Below are positions 49,486-58,115 of a stretch of 60,071 bases of DNA, one piece after another (positions within the stretch are counted from its first letter, which is position 1; every line of letters starts with the position of its first letter). The position numbers were made by a program, and so were the translations under genes. The DNA is from Defluviitaleaceae bacterium (lineage in GTDB: Bacteria; Bacillota; Clostridia; Lachnospirales; WRAX01): positions 1-60,071 of the forward strand of contig WRBJ01000007.1 of NCBI GenBank assembly GCA_009784615.1, read 5' to 3'. Under the pieces are notes generated by a model. It was not told the origin of the DNA, searched no databases, and saw nothing but the letters and a program-made list of their open reading frames with translations.

Positions 49486-50700
49486 ATGAGTAATCGAAGC
49501 AAATGGATAAAAAATATTATAATGGGGGTTACCGTGGCAGGCATTGCAGTTGTTACTATTGTTTTAGGGATGGATGCCCAGGCTCGCTCTATAACAGATA
49601 TGAACCGCCAGCAACAGGAATTGCGGGACGAGCGTGCGGAACTTCGTGCACGCCTAGCGGAAGCGCAAGCAGAGCAACAAATCACCCGTGCGGAAATGTA
49701 TATGCTTGAAATTGACCTTTTTGAAGCGGAGCACGAATATCTTGCTGCTTTAGAAAATCTTGAACATTTTGAAAATTTGCTGGCGCAGACCGAGCAGGAA
49801 CTGGCAGAAGCTGAAGCCGCAAAGGAAGAGCGTCTTGAGGTTTTACGTAACCACATACGTTTTATGCACGAAAATAACAGAATGTCTTATGTAGAGCTTT
49901 TGCTTGCCAGCGAAAATTTATCCGAATTTGTAAACAACCGAGGTCATTTTCGCCGTATACTTGAACACGACCAATATATTATAGATACTTTAGCGGCTTT
50001 GGAAGCAGAGATTGCCGAAGCACGTGATGATATTGACAGACAGCGCAATGCGATTGAACTGCATACAATGGATTTGGCAATGGCTTTGGTAGAGCTTGAG
50101 GCTGTAATAGCACAACGTGAAGCACGTATGATGGAGCTTATGGCGGATGAAGCGCATTATGCCGCTCTTGGAAGCGATATGGATGACGCTATAGCGAGCG
50201 TTGTGCGTGACATAGCTTCTGCTCAAGCGGCAGAAAATCGACGTGTTGCAGAGCAACGTACCGCTGCGATGAATGCTACGGTACGTACTAATAACGAGAA
50301 CTCGGTTTTCCATTGGCCTTTGCGTCTTGCTCCTCATATAAATTCTGCATATGGCTGGCGTGACAGCCCAACACGACGTGGCACGAGAGAGTTCCACACA
50401 GGTGTCGATATGCGTGCACCTTTTAATACGGCAATTTTATCGGCAGATTATGGGGTTGTTACACACGCAGGCTGGCGCAATGGCTATGGTAATACGATTA
50501 TTATTGCTCACGCCGGCGGTCTTTCTACACTTTATGCCCATATTGCCAATGGTCGTATCCTTGTAAATGTTGGTGATTGGGTAGAAAGAGGGCAACATAT
50601 AGCCGGCGTTGGCTCTACAGGTCAATCTACTGGCAATCACTTGCATTTTGAAGTTTTGCGTAATGGTAACCACGTTGACCCTGTTCCATTTTTACAATAA
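49486..50700 (+). CDS. EnvC/PcsB-like coiled-coil M23 peptidoglycan endopeptidase
   Basis: The 404-residue protein has an N-terminal signal or anchor (about residues 10-30), a long coiled coil (about 35-265) and a LytM/M23 domain (about 285-404) with zinc ligands HTGVD and HLHFE. In other bacteria FtsEX activates such coiled-coil partners (EnvC, PcsB, CwlO). All ligands are present, so it is probably an active hydrolase (like CwlO/PcsB in use) rather than a degenerate activator. Its own terminator follows. Confidence 0.92.
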   Translation: MSNRSKWIKNIIMGVTVAGIAVVTIVLGMDAQARSITDMNRQQQELRDERAELRARLAEAQAEQQITRAEMYMLEIDLFEAEHEYLAALENLEHFENLLAQTEQELAEAEAAKEERLEVLRNHIRFMHENNRMSYVELLLASENLSEFVNNRGHFRRILEHDQYIIDTLAALEAEIAEARDDIDRQRNAIELHTMDLAMALVELEAVIAQREARMMELMADEAHYAALGSDMDDAIASVVRDIASAQAAENRRVAEQRTAAMNATVRTNNENSVFHWPLRLAPHINSAYGWRDSPTRRGTREFHTGVDMRAPFNTAILSADYGVVTHAGWRNGYGNTIIIAHAGGLSTLYAHIANGRILVNVGDWVERGQHIAGVGSTGQSTGNHLHFEVLRNGNHVDPVPFLQ

Positions 50701-50725
50701 TTGTAATGATAATAAAATAAAACCA

Positions 50726-50752
50726 GAAGCGAGCTTGTATGTTCGCTTTTTT
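50726..50752 (+). terminator. Terminator after the M23 peptidase gene
   Basis: AAGCGA and TCGCTT pair around an approximately ten-base loop, followed by T. It separates the ftsEX operon from the structured region and ctp. Confidence 0.7.
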
Positions 50753-50775
50753 GGTTGTTGGGATTATGTATCATT

Positions 50776-50882
50776 GCTAGAGCAACTTTAGCTTCTGTTG
50801 TTCCGCCGCAAGTTAAACACGGCGGGTTCCAGCGGTATGTTTAACGCAGTCGGGGGGACTACAGAAGGTTAAGTTGCTATAG
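50776..50882 (+). ncRNA. Candidate pseudoknotted structured RNA
   Basis: Between a terminator and the next promoter lies a region of nested pairing. P1: AGCAACTT (50781-50788) with AAGTTGCT (50871-50878), extended by three more pairs. P2: CTTCTGT (50792-50798) with ACAGAAG (50861-50867). P3: CCGCCG (50803-50808) with CGGCGG (50820-50825). P4: AGTC with GACT around five G (50848-50860). The P3 loop holds GTTAAACA (50812-50819), perfectly complementary to TGTTTAAC (50838-50845), an eight-pair pseudoknot. Strand is the likely but unproven plus strand. I cannot match it to a riboswitch or ribozyme I know. Confidence 0.6.
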
Positions 50883-50918
50883 GGTTGGTTGACGACGTGT
50901 AAAGAACATTTCTTTTTC

Positions 50919-50947
50919 TTGCAACGCTTGCACAAATGATGTATAAT
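50919..50947 (+). promoter_or_regulatory. ctp promoter
   Basis: TTGCAA (50919-50924), 17 bases, TATAAT (50942-50947). It lies downstream of the structured RNA, so ctp transcripts from here would not contain it. Confidence 0.75.
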
Positions 50948-51003
50948 GAAGTAAATTGGACAATAGACTTGTTTTATAGATAAAAATTAAGGAGAGTGGA
51001 TAT

Positions 51004-52224
51004 ATGAGCGGTAAGGCAAATTATATTTTAGGTATTGTATCGGGTTTGGCGTTGGCGGTGGTGTTTTGGGTGGCTTTTGCGACCTTTGCGCCAGATGCTC
51101 CAGCCGTGGGTAATACGCAAAATGCAGCGGTAGAGGGTTTGGACGCAACGGAAATTGGCAGAAAGCTATCGCATATAACACAAATAATCAACCAGCATTA
51201 TATTGGTGAATTTGATATTGAACACGCCATAGACCTTATGTTTTCAGGCTTTGTATATGGTGCAGGCGACCCATATACTTCATATATGTCTGTAGATGCT
51301 TTTACGGCGTTTAGAGAAACAACTGACGGCGAATTTGGAGGAATTGGTGTAAGCATTATGACAGATGTTTACGACAACCGAATTTTAGTTATTGCACCAT
51401 TTGAAGGCAGTCCTGCATTTAATGCTGGCATTTTACCGGGCGACAAAATTATCCGCGTTGACGGTACGGAGGTTTTTGGCGGCAATGGCGTAAATGACGC
51501 AATACGTATGATGCGTGGCGAGGAAGGTACAGAGGTTCTTGTTACAATTTTTAGAGAATCTGACGGTACCACATTTGATGTGCCGCTTGTACGCGAATTA
51601 ATTCAGACAGAGACCGTACGTGGACACGTAATAGACGATAACATTGGCTATTTGCGTATATCGCAATTTAATCATTTGACATATAATCAATTTGTAACGC
51701 ATTATAATCGTTTGATGGATGAAGGCATTAATGGGCTTATTCTTGACCTTCGCAATAATCCTGGCGGGCTGTTAAACGTCGTGGCAGATATTGCCGATAT
51801 TATTATACCCGAAGGCATCATTACGTTTACCGAATATGCCGATGGAAGCAGAGAATATTTGCGTTCTGGTCCGGGTCAAATTGAAATTCCTTTGGTGGTG
51901 CTAGTCAATGGCAATTCGGCATCGGCATCCGAAATTTTGGCGGGTGCTGTGCGTGATACAGGTGTTGGACAGTTGTTGGGCACAACCACATTTGGTAAGG
52001 GTTTGGTGCAAAGTATTTTCTCGTTAAACGACGGTTCGGCATTGCGTGTTACTGTTGCCCGATATTTTACCCCTGCGGGAATATCAATAAACGGCGAAGG
52101 CATCGAACCAGAGCATTATGTAGAAATGTCGATAGAGCTAACAAACAATTTAGTAATTTTAGCCCAAGAGGCCGACATACAATTGCAAGAAGCAATTAAA
52201 TTAATGCTTCAAATGGTTGAATAA
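51004..52224 (+). CDS. S41-family C-terminal processing peptidase
   Basis: The 406-residue protein has an N-terminal membrane segment (about residues 7-27), a PDZ domain (about 95-180) and an S41 protease domain with the catalytic Ser and Lys in VNGNSASASEILAGAVRD and TTFGKGLVQS. CtpA/CtpB proteases trim exported proteins; CtpB in Bacillus cleaves the SpoIVFA regulator in sporulation. The ftsE-ftsX-M23-ctp order recurs in Firmicutes. Confidence 0.93.
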   Translation: MSGKANYILGIVSGLALAVVFWVAFATFAPDAPAVGNTQNAAVEGLDATEIGRKLSHITQIINQHYIGEFDIEHAIDLMFSGFVYGAGDPYTSYMSVDAFTAFRETTDGEFGGIGVSIMTDVYDNRILVIAPFEGSPAFNAGILPGDKIIRVDGTEVFGGNGVNDAIRMMRGEEGTEVLVTIFRESDGTTFDVPLVRELIQTETVRGHVIDDNIGYLRISQFNHLTYNQFVTHYNRLMDEGINGLILDLRNNPGGLLNVVADIADIIIPEGIITFTEYADGSREYLRSGPGQIEIPLVVLVNGNSASASEILAGAVRDTGVGQLLGTTTFGKGLVQSIFSLNDGSALRVTVARYFTPAGISINGEGIEPEHYVEMSIELTNNLVILAQEADIQLQEAIKLMLQMVE

Positions 52225-52228
52225 AGTT

Positions 52229-52278
52229 TAGCATATAAAAAGAAGGTGAGTATTTACTCACCTTCTTTTTATATGCTA
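52229..52278. terminator. Terminator with a 24-bp perfect inverted repeat
   Basis: Positions 52229-52252 are the exact reverse complement of 52255-52278 with a two-base centre, and the stem includes GAAGGTGAGTA and A/T tracts. It ends ctp and convergent phoU, whose last codons lie inside it. Confidence 0.9.
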
Positions 52279-52946
52279 GCTTTTTTTTGTTTTGCGGCAT
52301 CACGCTTGTTTTGTCCTGTGATGGAATATACCGTCCATTCGGCTATATTTTCGGCGTGGTCGCCTATACGTTCGTAATATTTGCCTATCATAAGCCAATC
52401 AAGGGCTTGGCGGCCATTATTTGCATCTGCAATCATCAGCTCGTACAAATCGTCTTTTATGGACACAAAAAGCGCATCAACCTCATCATCACGTTTGATA
52501 ACGGATTTTGCAAGGGCTTTGTCCTTAGTAACGAAAGCGTCAATGCTTCCTTTGACCATTTCGATTGCGGCTTCGCTCATTTTTTTAATTTGGTCTAGGT
52601 TTTTGATATATGGCTCGTTTGCGATATGCATACATATTGTGGCAATATCGCTGGCGTGGTCACCTATACGCTCCATATCTGTTATCATCTTCAGTGCAGA
52701 GCTTATAAAACGAAAGTCGCTTGCAACGGGGTGTTGTTGTATCATTAGTTTAAAGCACAATGCCTCAATATCTTTTTCTTTTTGGTTTACTTCTTTTTCG
52801 AGCTCTAGCACTTGTTCGGCTTTTTCTATATCTTTGTTAATCAGTGCTTCGGTTGCAAGCAAAATTGCTTCTTGCACTGTGTTGCCTATGTCTATCAAGC
52901 TATTATTTAAACGCTCCATTTGAGTATCCAGTCTGCTTCTGGGCAT
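52269..52946 (-). CDS. phoU: Phosphate transport regulator PhoU
   Basis: The 225-residue helical protein has two PhoU repeats with the metal-binding ExxxD-type motifs (DMERIGDHASDIATIC, KYYERIGDHAENIAEW). PhoU restrains Pst uptake and signals to PhoR-type kinases. No phoR or phoB is in the window. It follows pstB by 11 bases. Confidence 0.95.
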   Translation of the reverse strand: MPRSRLDTQMERLNNSLIDIGNTVQEAILLATEALINKDIEKAEQVLELEKEVNQKEKDIEALCFKLMIQQHPVASDFRFISSALKMITDMERIGDHASDIATICMHIANEPYIKNLDQIKKMSEAAIEMVKGSIDAFVTKDKALAKSVIKRDDEVDALFVSIKDDLYELMIADANNGRQALDWLMIGKYYERIGDHAENIAEWTVYSITGQNKRDAAKQKKASI

Positions 52947-52957
52947 TTTTTTACCTC

Positions 52958-53710
52958 CTATCCAAACCTGCCTGTGATATAATCTTCGGTGCGGGTATCT
53001 CTTGGTGTCGAAAACATTGTGGATGTTTTGGAATGTTCCACAAGCTCGCCCATTAAGAAAAACGCTGTGTCGTCGCTTATACGTGCCGCTTGTTGCATAT
53101 TATGCGTAACGATTATAATACTATAGTTATCTTTTATTTCCAATAATAATTCTTCGATTTTTGCAGTGGAGATTGGGTCAAGGGCTGATGTTGGTTCGTC
53201 CAGCAACAACACCTCGGGGTCAACTGCAAGCGCACGGGCAATGCAAAGACGCTGTTGTTGACCGCCAGATAAGCCCAATGCCGATTTTTTAAGCCTATCT
53301 TTTGTTTCTTCCCAAATGGCGGCGTTGCGCAGGCTTTTTTCTACAATATCGTCCAAATCTGATTTTTTGCGTATGCCGTGGGTTTTTGGACCAAAAGCCA
53401 CATTGTCGTAAATAGACATAGGGAAGGGGTTGGGTTTTTGAAAAACCATACCAACACGGCGGCGCAAGTCGTTTAAATCCACGCCACGCTCGTAAATATT
53501 TTGCCCGTCAAGCAAAACCTCGCCGGTTATTTTGCAACCTTCTATTATGTCGTTCATGCGGTTTAGCGTGCGCAAAAATGTAGATTTGCCGCAACCAGAC
53601 GGACCAATAAAGGCAACAATGCGTTTTTCTGCAATTTCTATAGCGACGCTTTTTAGGGCTTGTTCGCCGTCATAATACAAATTTAAATTATTTACCAAAA
53701 ATTTGCTCAT
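52958..53710 (-). CDS. pstB: Phosphate ABC transporter ATPase PstB
   Basis: The 250-residue ATPase has Walker [10 protein letters not shown], the PstB-specific [28 protein letters not shown], signature LSGGQQQR and Walker [16 protein letters not shown]. It drives high-affinity phosphate import through the fused permease encoded just upstream. Confidence 0.97.
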   Translation of the reverse strand: MSKFLVNNLNLYYDGEQALKSVAIEIAEKRIVAFIGPSGCGKSTFLRTLNRMNDIIEGCKITGEVLLDGQNIYERGVDLNDLRRRVGMVFQKPNPFPMSIYDNVAFGPKTHGIRKKSDLDDIVEKSLRNAAIWEETKDRLKKSALGLSGGQQQRLCIARALAVDPEVLLLDEPTSALDPISTAKIEELLLEIKDNYSIIIVTHNMQQAARISDDTAFFLMGELVEHSKTSTMFSTPRDTRTEDYITGRFG

Positions 53711-53716
53711 CTATCA

Positions 53717-55576
53717 TCACCCCTTCTGTATACGTTTTGCAATAAAAGCTGAAACCAAGTTTAGCGTTAGCACAATTAGCAATAGCACGACTGCTGTTGC
53801 ATATGCTTCGGGTATATTATGCCCTTCGCCCGATAACACCCACATATGCACCGATAATGTACGTGTAGAATCGAAGAATGAGCTTGCCACACGAGCCACT
53901 GTGCCTGCTGTGAATATTAACGCCGCTGTTTCGCCTACAATACGTCCTGTGGCAAGTATAACACCTGCCAAAATACCAGGCATAGCAGACGGCAATACAA
54001 CCTTAAACACCGAGCGCAATTTGCCGCTGCCAAGGGCAAAAGCACCTTCACGATAACCATCTGGTACGGATTTTAACGCTTCTTCTGTAGTTCGGATAAC
54101 AAGCGGCAAAATCATTATCGTAAGCGTTAAAGAGCCTGCGATAAGCGAGTATCCCGTGCCCAAAACCCCAAGGAAGAATATAAAACCAAAAAGACCGTAA
54201 ACAATGGATGGTATGCCGGCAAGCATTTCTGTTGCAGAGCGGACAAGTTTAACCACACGGCTACCACGTTTTGTATATTCTACCAAATATATGCTGGTAA
54301 AAACGCCTATAGGGACAGCAAAAAGCAGTGTTAAAATAACCATAAACAGCGTGTTAATAATAGCAGGCATCATTGATACATTATCACTGTTAGACTGCCA
54401 TTCAAATAATGAAGGTGTAAGGTGCTGTATACCGTTTGATAAAATATGGAAAATGACAAACAGCAATGCCGAAAGAGTTATTGCGGCAAATGCCCAAGTG
54501 GCACTAAAGCGCAATTTGTCTACAACCTTGCTAATATTGCGGCGCACAGCAGGTTTAAACTTAAATGTATCTAAAAATTTGTATATTTCATTTATAAATT
54601 TTTGCACAAAGCCGACTTTCGATAAGCGAACGCCAAGGGATGCTTTGGAAGAACTGCGTTTGCGGTTAATAAAGTTAAATAATAAATTAATTATTAGTAT
54701 AAAGAATATAAGCACAACACCCGTTGCAATTAAAGAATCACGGTGCAAACCTTCGGCATAGCTCATTTCTGCGGCTATATTAGCTGTTAAGGTTCTTGCA
54801 CCACGAAATATACCATCAATCCAAAGCGGAGAAACAGGCATACGTGGTTGGTTGCCAACGACCGCAATAACAGCCATTGTTTCGCCAATGGCACGCCCAA
54901 CGCCAAGGATGATAGAGGCAAATATACCCGATTTTGCCGCAGGCACAATTACCTTAAAAACCGCACGTGATTTGCTTGCGCCAAGTGCTAATGCGCCTTC
55001 GTAATAATGCCTTGGTGTGGCTTTTATCGAAGATTCTGAAATAGCAATTATTGTCGGCAATATCATTATACCTAAAAGAATGGATGCCGTCAATATAGAT
55101 AACCCCGAGCCGCCATCGGTAAGCGAAAGCGACACAGAGCGTATAATAGGCACCAAAACCATTAAGCCAAAAAAGCCGTAAACAACCGACGGTATGCCCG
55201 CCAAAAGGTTGATGGCAGGCTTTAAGAACTTATACAGCCATTTTGGACACATATATGACAAAAACACGGCAGTAAATATGCCTATTGGCACGCCGATTAA
55301 AACCGCACCTGTTGTTGTATAAATAGACCCAATAATAAATGGCAAAATACCAAATTCTGGCGGGTTATTGCCTGGTTGCCAAGTGTCGCCTGTTAAAAAG
55401 TTTAAAAACCCTATTTCTGCCATAGCGGGAAAACCGTTAATTAGCAGAAATAGAGCAATTAATAACAAGGCAACAATGGATACAAAGGCACACGCCAAAA
55501 ACACAATGCCCATAAATGACTCCATAAAACGTCTGCGGGCAAAACCTGTTTTGGTTTTAGAACCTAAATTGTCCAT
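53717..55576 (-). CDS. Fused phosphate permease PstC-PstA
   Basis: The 619-residue protein joins two permease subunits normally made as separate proteins. Residues 1 to about 305 are PstC-like (NLLAGIPSVVYGFFGLMVLVPIIRS; EGALALGASKSRAVFKVIVPAAKSGI), followed by a basic linker (NRKRSSSKASLGVRLSK) and, from about 345, a PstA-like half (EMLAGIPSIVYGLFGFIFFLGVLG; REGAFALGSGKLRSVFKVVLPSAMPGI). Each half has the EAA-type loop that contacts PstB. One base change would not explain the join because the linker is intact and in frame. Confidence 0.93.
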   Translation of the reverse strand: MDNLGSKTKTGFARRRFMESFMGIVFLACAFVSIVALLLIALFLLINGFPAMAEIGFLNFLTGDTWQPGNNPPEFGILPFIIGSIYTTTGAVLIGVPIGIFTAVFLSYMCPKWLYKFLKPAINLLAGIPSVVYGFFGLMVLVPIIRSVSLSLTDGGSGLSILTASILLGIMILPTIIAISESSIKATPRHYYEGALALGASKSRAVFKVIVPAAKSGIFASIILGVGRAIGETMAVIAVVGNQPRMPVSPLWIDGIFRGARTLTANIAAEMSYAEGLHRDSLIATGVVLIFFILIINLLFNFINRKRSSSKASLGVRLSKVGFVQKFINEIYKFLDTFKFKPAVRRNISKVVDKLRFSATWAFAAITLSALLFVIFHILSNGIQHLTPSLFEWQSNSDNVSMMPAIINTLFMVILTLLFAVPIGVFTSIYLVEYTKRGSRVVKLVRSATEMLAGIPSIVYGLFGFIFFLGVLGTGYSLIAGSLTLTIMILPLVIRTTEEALKSVPDGYREGAFALGSGKLRSVFKVVLPSAMPGILAGVILATGRIVGETAALIFTAGTVARVASSFFDSTRTLSVHMWVLSGEGHNIPEAYATAVVLLLIVLTLNLVSAFIAKRIQKG

Positions 55577-55592
55577 TATATTTTACCTCACT

Positions 55593-56471
55593 TTAGTTTA
55601 TGACACCAGACCATCTTGTTTCGTTACCTAAGAAGATTTCACGCACTGTTTCGATGCTAATATCTGTTATAGGGTTGTTAGGATGAACAATAATAGCCAA
55701 TCCGTCAAAAGCGATAGCGATTGCATTTACATCCACAAGCTCTGTAGCTGTAAGTTCGCGGGATGACATACCAATTGGCACAGAGCCATCACGGGCTTGG
55801 TTAATGCCTGCGGTAGAGCCTTGTGATTGAATATCTACATTAATACCAGTTAAAGCCGTGAACGCTTCAGCCAAGCGGGTCATAATGGGCGCAACGGATG
55901 TAGAGCCAGATACCTCGATAGTGCCAGTTAGGTTTGTGCCAGCAAACGCAGGGGCATTTTCCACAGAGGCAATATAGCTACCAGACACAATTTCTTGACC
56001 TTCTGCAGAAAGTATAAAATCTACAAATGTTTGAGAAAGTGGGTCGAGGTTATCCTGCACAGCGACATAAAATGGGCGGAATAATGTGTATGTATTGTTG
56101 ACGATATTAGCCTCGTTAGCTACAATGCCGTTTACATCCAAAGCACGCACAGTGTTATTTAACGAACCCATAGATACATAGCCTATTGCATATTCGTTGC
56201 CAGCAACTGTTGTAAGCACTAAAGATGTACCATTGGCTACATATGCATCAACACTTATTGCATCATTGCCGTTGTCTGTTACATCTGCAATTTCAACAAA
56301 TGCGCTACGTGTGCCGCTGCTGGCTTCACGGGTTACTACAATTATTTCCCGATTGGTGTTAAAGTTTGAATTTGAAGCATCATTCGTGTTGTCGTCGTTG
56401 TTGCCGCTACAAGCAGTCAAGGCAACTGTTGCACCTAAAATAACCATTACCGCTGTTAAAAATTTTTTCAT
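55593..56471 (-). CDS. Phosphate-binding lipoprotein PstS, permuted order
   Basis: The 292-residue lipoprotein has a signal with lipobox LTACSG (Cys about residue 21). The two halves are in reversed order compared with classic PstS: residues about 42-165 (REIIVVTREASSGTRSAFVEIA ... DFILSAEGQEIVSGSYI) usually come last, and about 180-292 (GTIEVSGSTSVAPIMTRLAEAF ... RELTATELVDVNAIAIAFDGLAIIVHPNNPITDI...) usually come first. It ends WSGVIN where the classic protein would cross to the other half. Gene order pstS-pstCA-pstB-phoU supports phosphate binding. Confidence 0.88.
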   Translation of the reverse strand: MKKFLTAVMVILGATVALTACSGNNDDNTNDASNSNFNTNREIIVVTREASSGTRSAFVEIADVTDNGNDAISVDAYVANGTSLVLTTVAGNEYAIGYVSMGSLNNTVRALDVNGIVANEANIVNNTYTLFRPFYVAVQDNLDPLSQTFVDFILSAEGQEIVSGSYIASVENAPAFAGTNLTGTIEVSGSTSVAPIMTRLAEAFTALTGINVDIQSQGSTAGINQARDGSVPIGMSSRELTATELVDVNAIAIAFDGLAIIVHPNNPITDISIETVREIFLGNETRWSGVIN

Positions 56472-56640
56472 TAATTGCTTCCTCCTCTTAATTTTGGGAA
56501 AAATTTAATTTTATTTTTGTGTCGACGCTAACAAGATAACACGTCATAATCTGTTTGTAAAACCTTTTTATATAACGATGGTTTTTGTGCATATGTTACA
56601 ACAACATTTTGTCAAATTGCAGTAAATACCATAAATTTTC

Positions 56641-56678
56641 TGTGAAATATTTATGCAAAATTAGCAAATAGCTGTAAA
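56641..56678 (-). promoter_or_regulatory. Possible Pho-box-like direct repeats upstream of pstS
   Basis: On the minus strand TTTACA, TTTGCT, TTTGCA and TTTCAC recur at about nine- to twelve-base intervals, like PhoP-box arrays (TTAACA-type repeats). AT-rich sequence can mimic this, and the distance to pstS (about 170 bases) is long. Confidence 0.3.
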
Positions 56679-56764
56679 ACGTATACATATAACGCAATTA
56701 CGCACAATATTTACACAGTATATTTGTGCAACATTACTAAAAAATGACTTTGCAAAAATTTTTC

Positions 56765-56793
56765 TTGCTTTTGTCTTTAAGGTGTGATATAAT
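56765..56793 (+). promoter_or_regulatory. secG promoter
   Basis: TTGCTT (56765-56770), 17 bases, TATAAT (56788-56793). The remainder of the 360-base intergenic region is AT-rich with no convincing gene. Confidence 0.75.
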
Positions 56794-56834
56794 GCTGTGG
56801 TTGGATTATTATTACTATTAAAGGAGAAATGAAG

Positions 56835-57086
56835 ATGGACATACTATATATAGTATTAACGGTGGTTTTAATTTTGGCTTGCATATGTATGATAACGGCT
56901 ATATTGCTACAAAAAAAGCGCGATGGCGGTTTTAGTGCATCTGCAATGACAGGGCAGTCTAACGAAGAAAAATCTCACTTCGACAAAACAAAAAGCCGCA
57001 CATTTGAAGGCAAATTAGAACGCTGGACAAAAATACTTGCCACTGTTTTTATGCTTTTATCCCTAGCTATTAGTCTTGTGGCATAA
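56835..57086 (+). CDS. secG: Preprotein translocase subunit SecG
   Basis: The 83-residue protein has the SecG plan: two membrane helices (about residues 2-24 and 60-80) joined by a loop with LLQKKRDGGFSASAMTG. It assists SecYE/SecA in protein export. ATG 56835 has AAGGAG eight bases upstream; ATG 56829 lies too close to that site. Confidence 0.9.
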   Translation: MDILYIVLTVVLILACICMITAILLQKKRDGGFSASAMTGQSNEEKSHFDKTKSRTFEGKLERWTKILATVFMLLSLAISLVA

Positions 57087-57120
57087 TTGCACCACGAAAT
57101 GATTATAATAAAAATAACAC

Positions 57121-57150
57121 GGCGTGGCTTGTGCTACGCCTTTTTATTTT
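57121..57150 (+). terminator. secG terminator
   Basis: GGCGTGGC (57121-57128) pairs with GCTACGCC (57133-57140) with one G-U, followed by TTTTTATTTT. Confidence 0.8.
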
Positions 57151-57172
57151 AAATAAATGGGATGGTGCTGCA

Positions 57173-57766
57173 ATGGAAAGAGATATTATTAAATTAGCCG
57201 TTATCGCAATATGTTTTTTAATTGCGGCAGTCAATAAAAAATTTGCTTTGAGCAAATGGGACCACATCCTTTTAGTGTTGGCAATGTTTGCAACTGTAGC
57301 GGCAGATTATTTTTTGCTTATCACCCGCCAATACGAAATAGGCGTTGCGGTTTTTTGCTTTGCTCATATCTTTTACATTTTGCGCTTTGGCGGCAAAAAG
57401 GCTTGGCGGTTGTTGCCTGTTGCGGTACCATTGCCTGTCATACTTTTCTTTGTAGTGGGTAATGCCTTGATAACTGTAGCAGCCGTATACCTTTCGCTTT
57501 TTGTGCTTTCGTACTCTACAATGCTTTATGCCATACGCCGCAAAAAATATCCTGCGCCAAACAATATATTAATTTTTGCAGGTATGACGCTTTTTATTAT
57601 TTGTGATATTTTTGTTGTAATCTTTCAAGCGGGAATAAACGGAATTTACAACAATATTGCTATTGATACTTTCGCAGAACACGCCATTTGGCTTTTTTAT
57701 ACCCCAGCACAAATTTGCCTAGCGATGTCTGCAAGGAAATTTGACAATAAGGAAAGTTTTGCTTAA
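57173..57766 (+). CDS. Lysoplasmalogenase-like (YhhN family) membrane protein
   Basis: The 197-residue protein has about seven membrane helices and YhhN/TMEM86 features (TVAADYFLLI, GVAVFCFAHIFYILRF, AGMTLFIICDIFVVIF, LFYTPAQICLAMS). Characterised members hydrolyse lysoplasmalogen vinyl ethers; many anaerobic clostridia make plasmalogens, so the role fits, but other lipids are possible. The ribosome site before ATG 57173 is weak, and the gene follows the secG terminator. Confidence 0.75.
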   Translation: MERDIIKLAVIAICFLIAAVNKKFALSKWDHILLVLAMFATVAADYFLLITRQYEIGVAVFCFAHIFYILRFGGKKAWRLLPVAVPLPVILFFVVGNALITVAAVYLSLFVLSYSTMLYAIRRKKYPAPNNILIFAGMTLFIICDIFVVIFQAGINGIYNNIAIDTFAEHAIWLFYTPAQICLAMSARKFDNKESFA

Positions 57767-57771
57767 ACAAA

Positions 57772-57806
57772 AAAAGACGGCTAACTGCCGCCTAGCTGTT
57801 TTTTTC
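57772..57806. terminator. Bidirectional terminator
   Basis: ACGGCTA (57777-57783) pairs with TAGCTGT (57793-57799) around nine bases, with A and T tracts on either side. It lies between two convergent genes. Confidence 0.65.
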
Positions 57807-58023
57807 AAGTACGCAAAGATTTTTGCTTGTTTTGCAACATCAATAATGCTTTGCCTGCCCGTGTTTCACGGGTTTTTTCTTGTTTGCCACCGCCAACCCA
57901 ATCACAATATCCACGTTTATAACCATCTGTTAAGCTCTCAAAAAAATCCTTCGCCTCGGCGTCTGTGTTCATCACATTTATAAGCTCAATAGGTACGACG
58001 ATTTCGCCCTTGCTTCTCTCCAT
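57805..58023 (-). CDS. YdeI/OmpD-associated-like small protein
   Basis: A 72-residue protein with the C-terminal YdeI-type core PIELINVMNTDAEAKDFFESLTDGYKRGYCDWVGGGKQEKTRETRAGKALLMLQ. Full-length family members are longer, so this is a minimal version; the start is supported by GAGGTGGATTT. Members have been tied to antimicrobial-peptide tolerance and general stress, without a proven mechanism. Confidence 0.7.
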   Translation of the reverse strand: MERSKGEIVVPIELINVMNTDAEAKDFFESLTDGYKRGYCDWVGGGKQEKTRETRAGKALLMLQNKQKSLRT

Positions 58024-58115
58024 AAATCCACCTCATCATTAGTATTTTTGTCATTATATCATACTTTTCACCAAAAAGAAATCTTTTTTCGAGCAAGCTC
58101 GAAAAAACCATTTCA

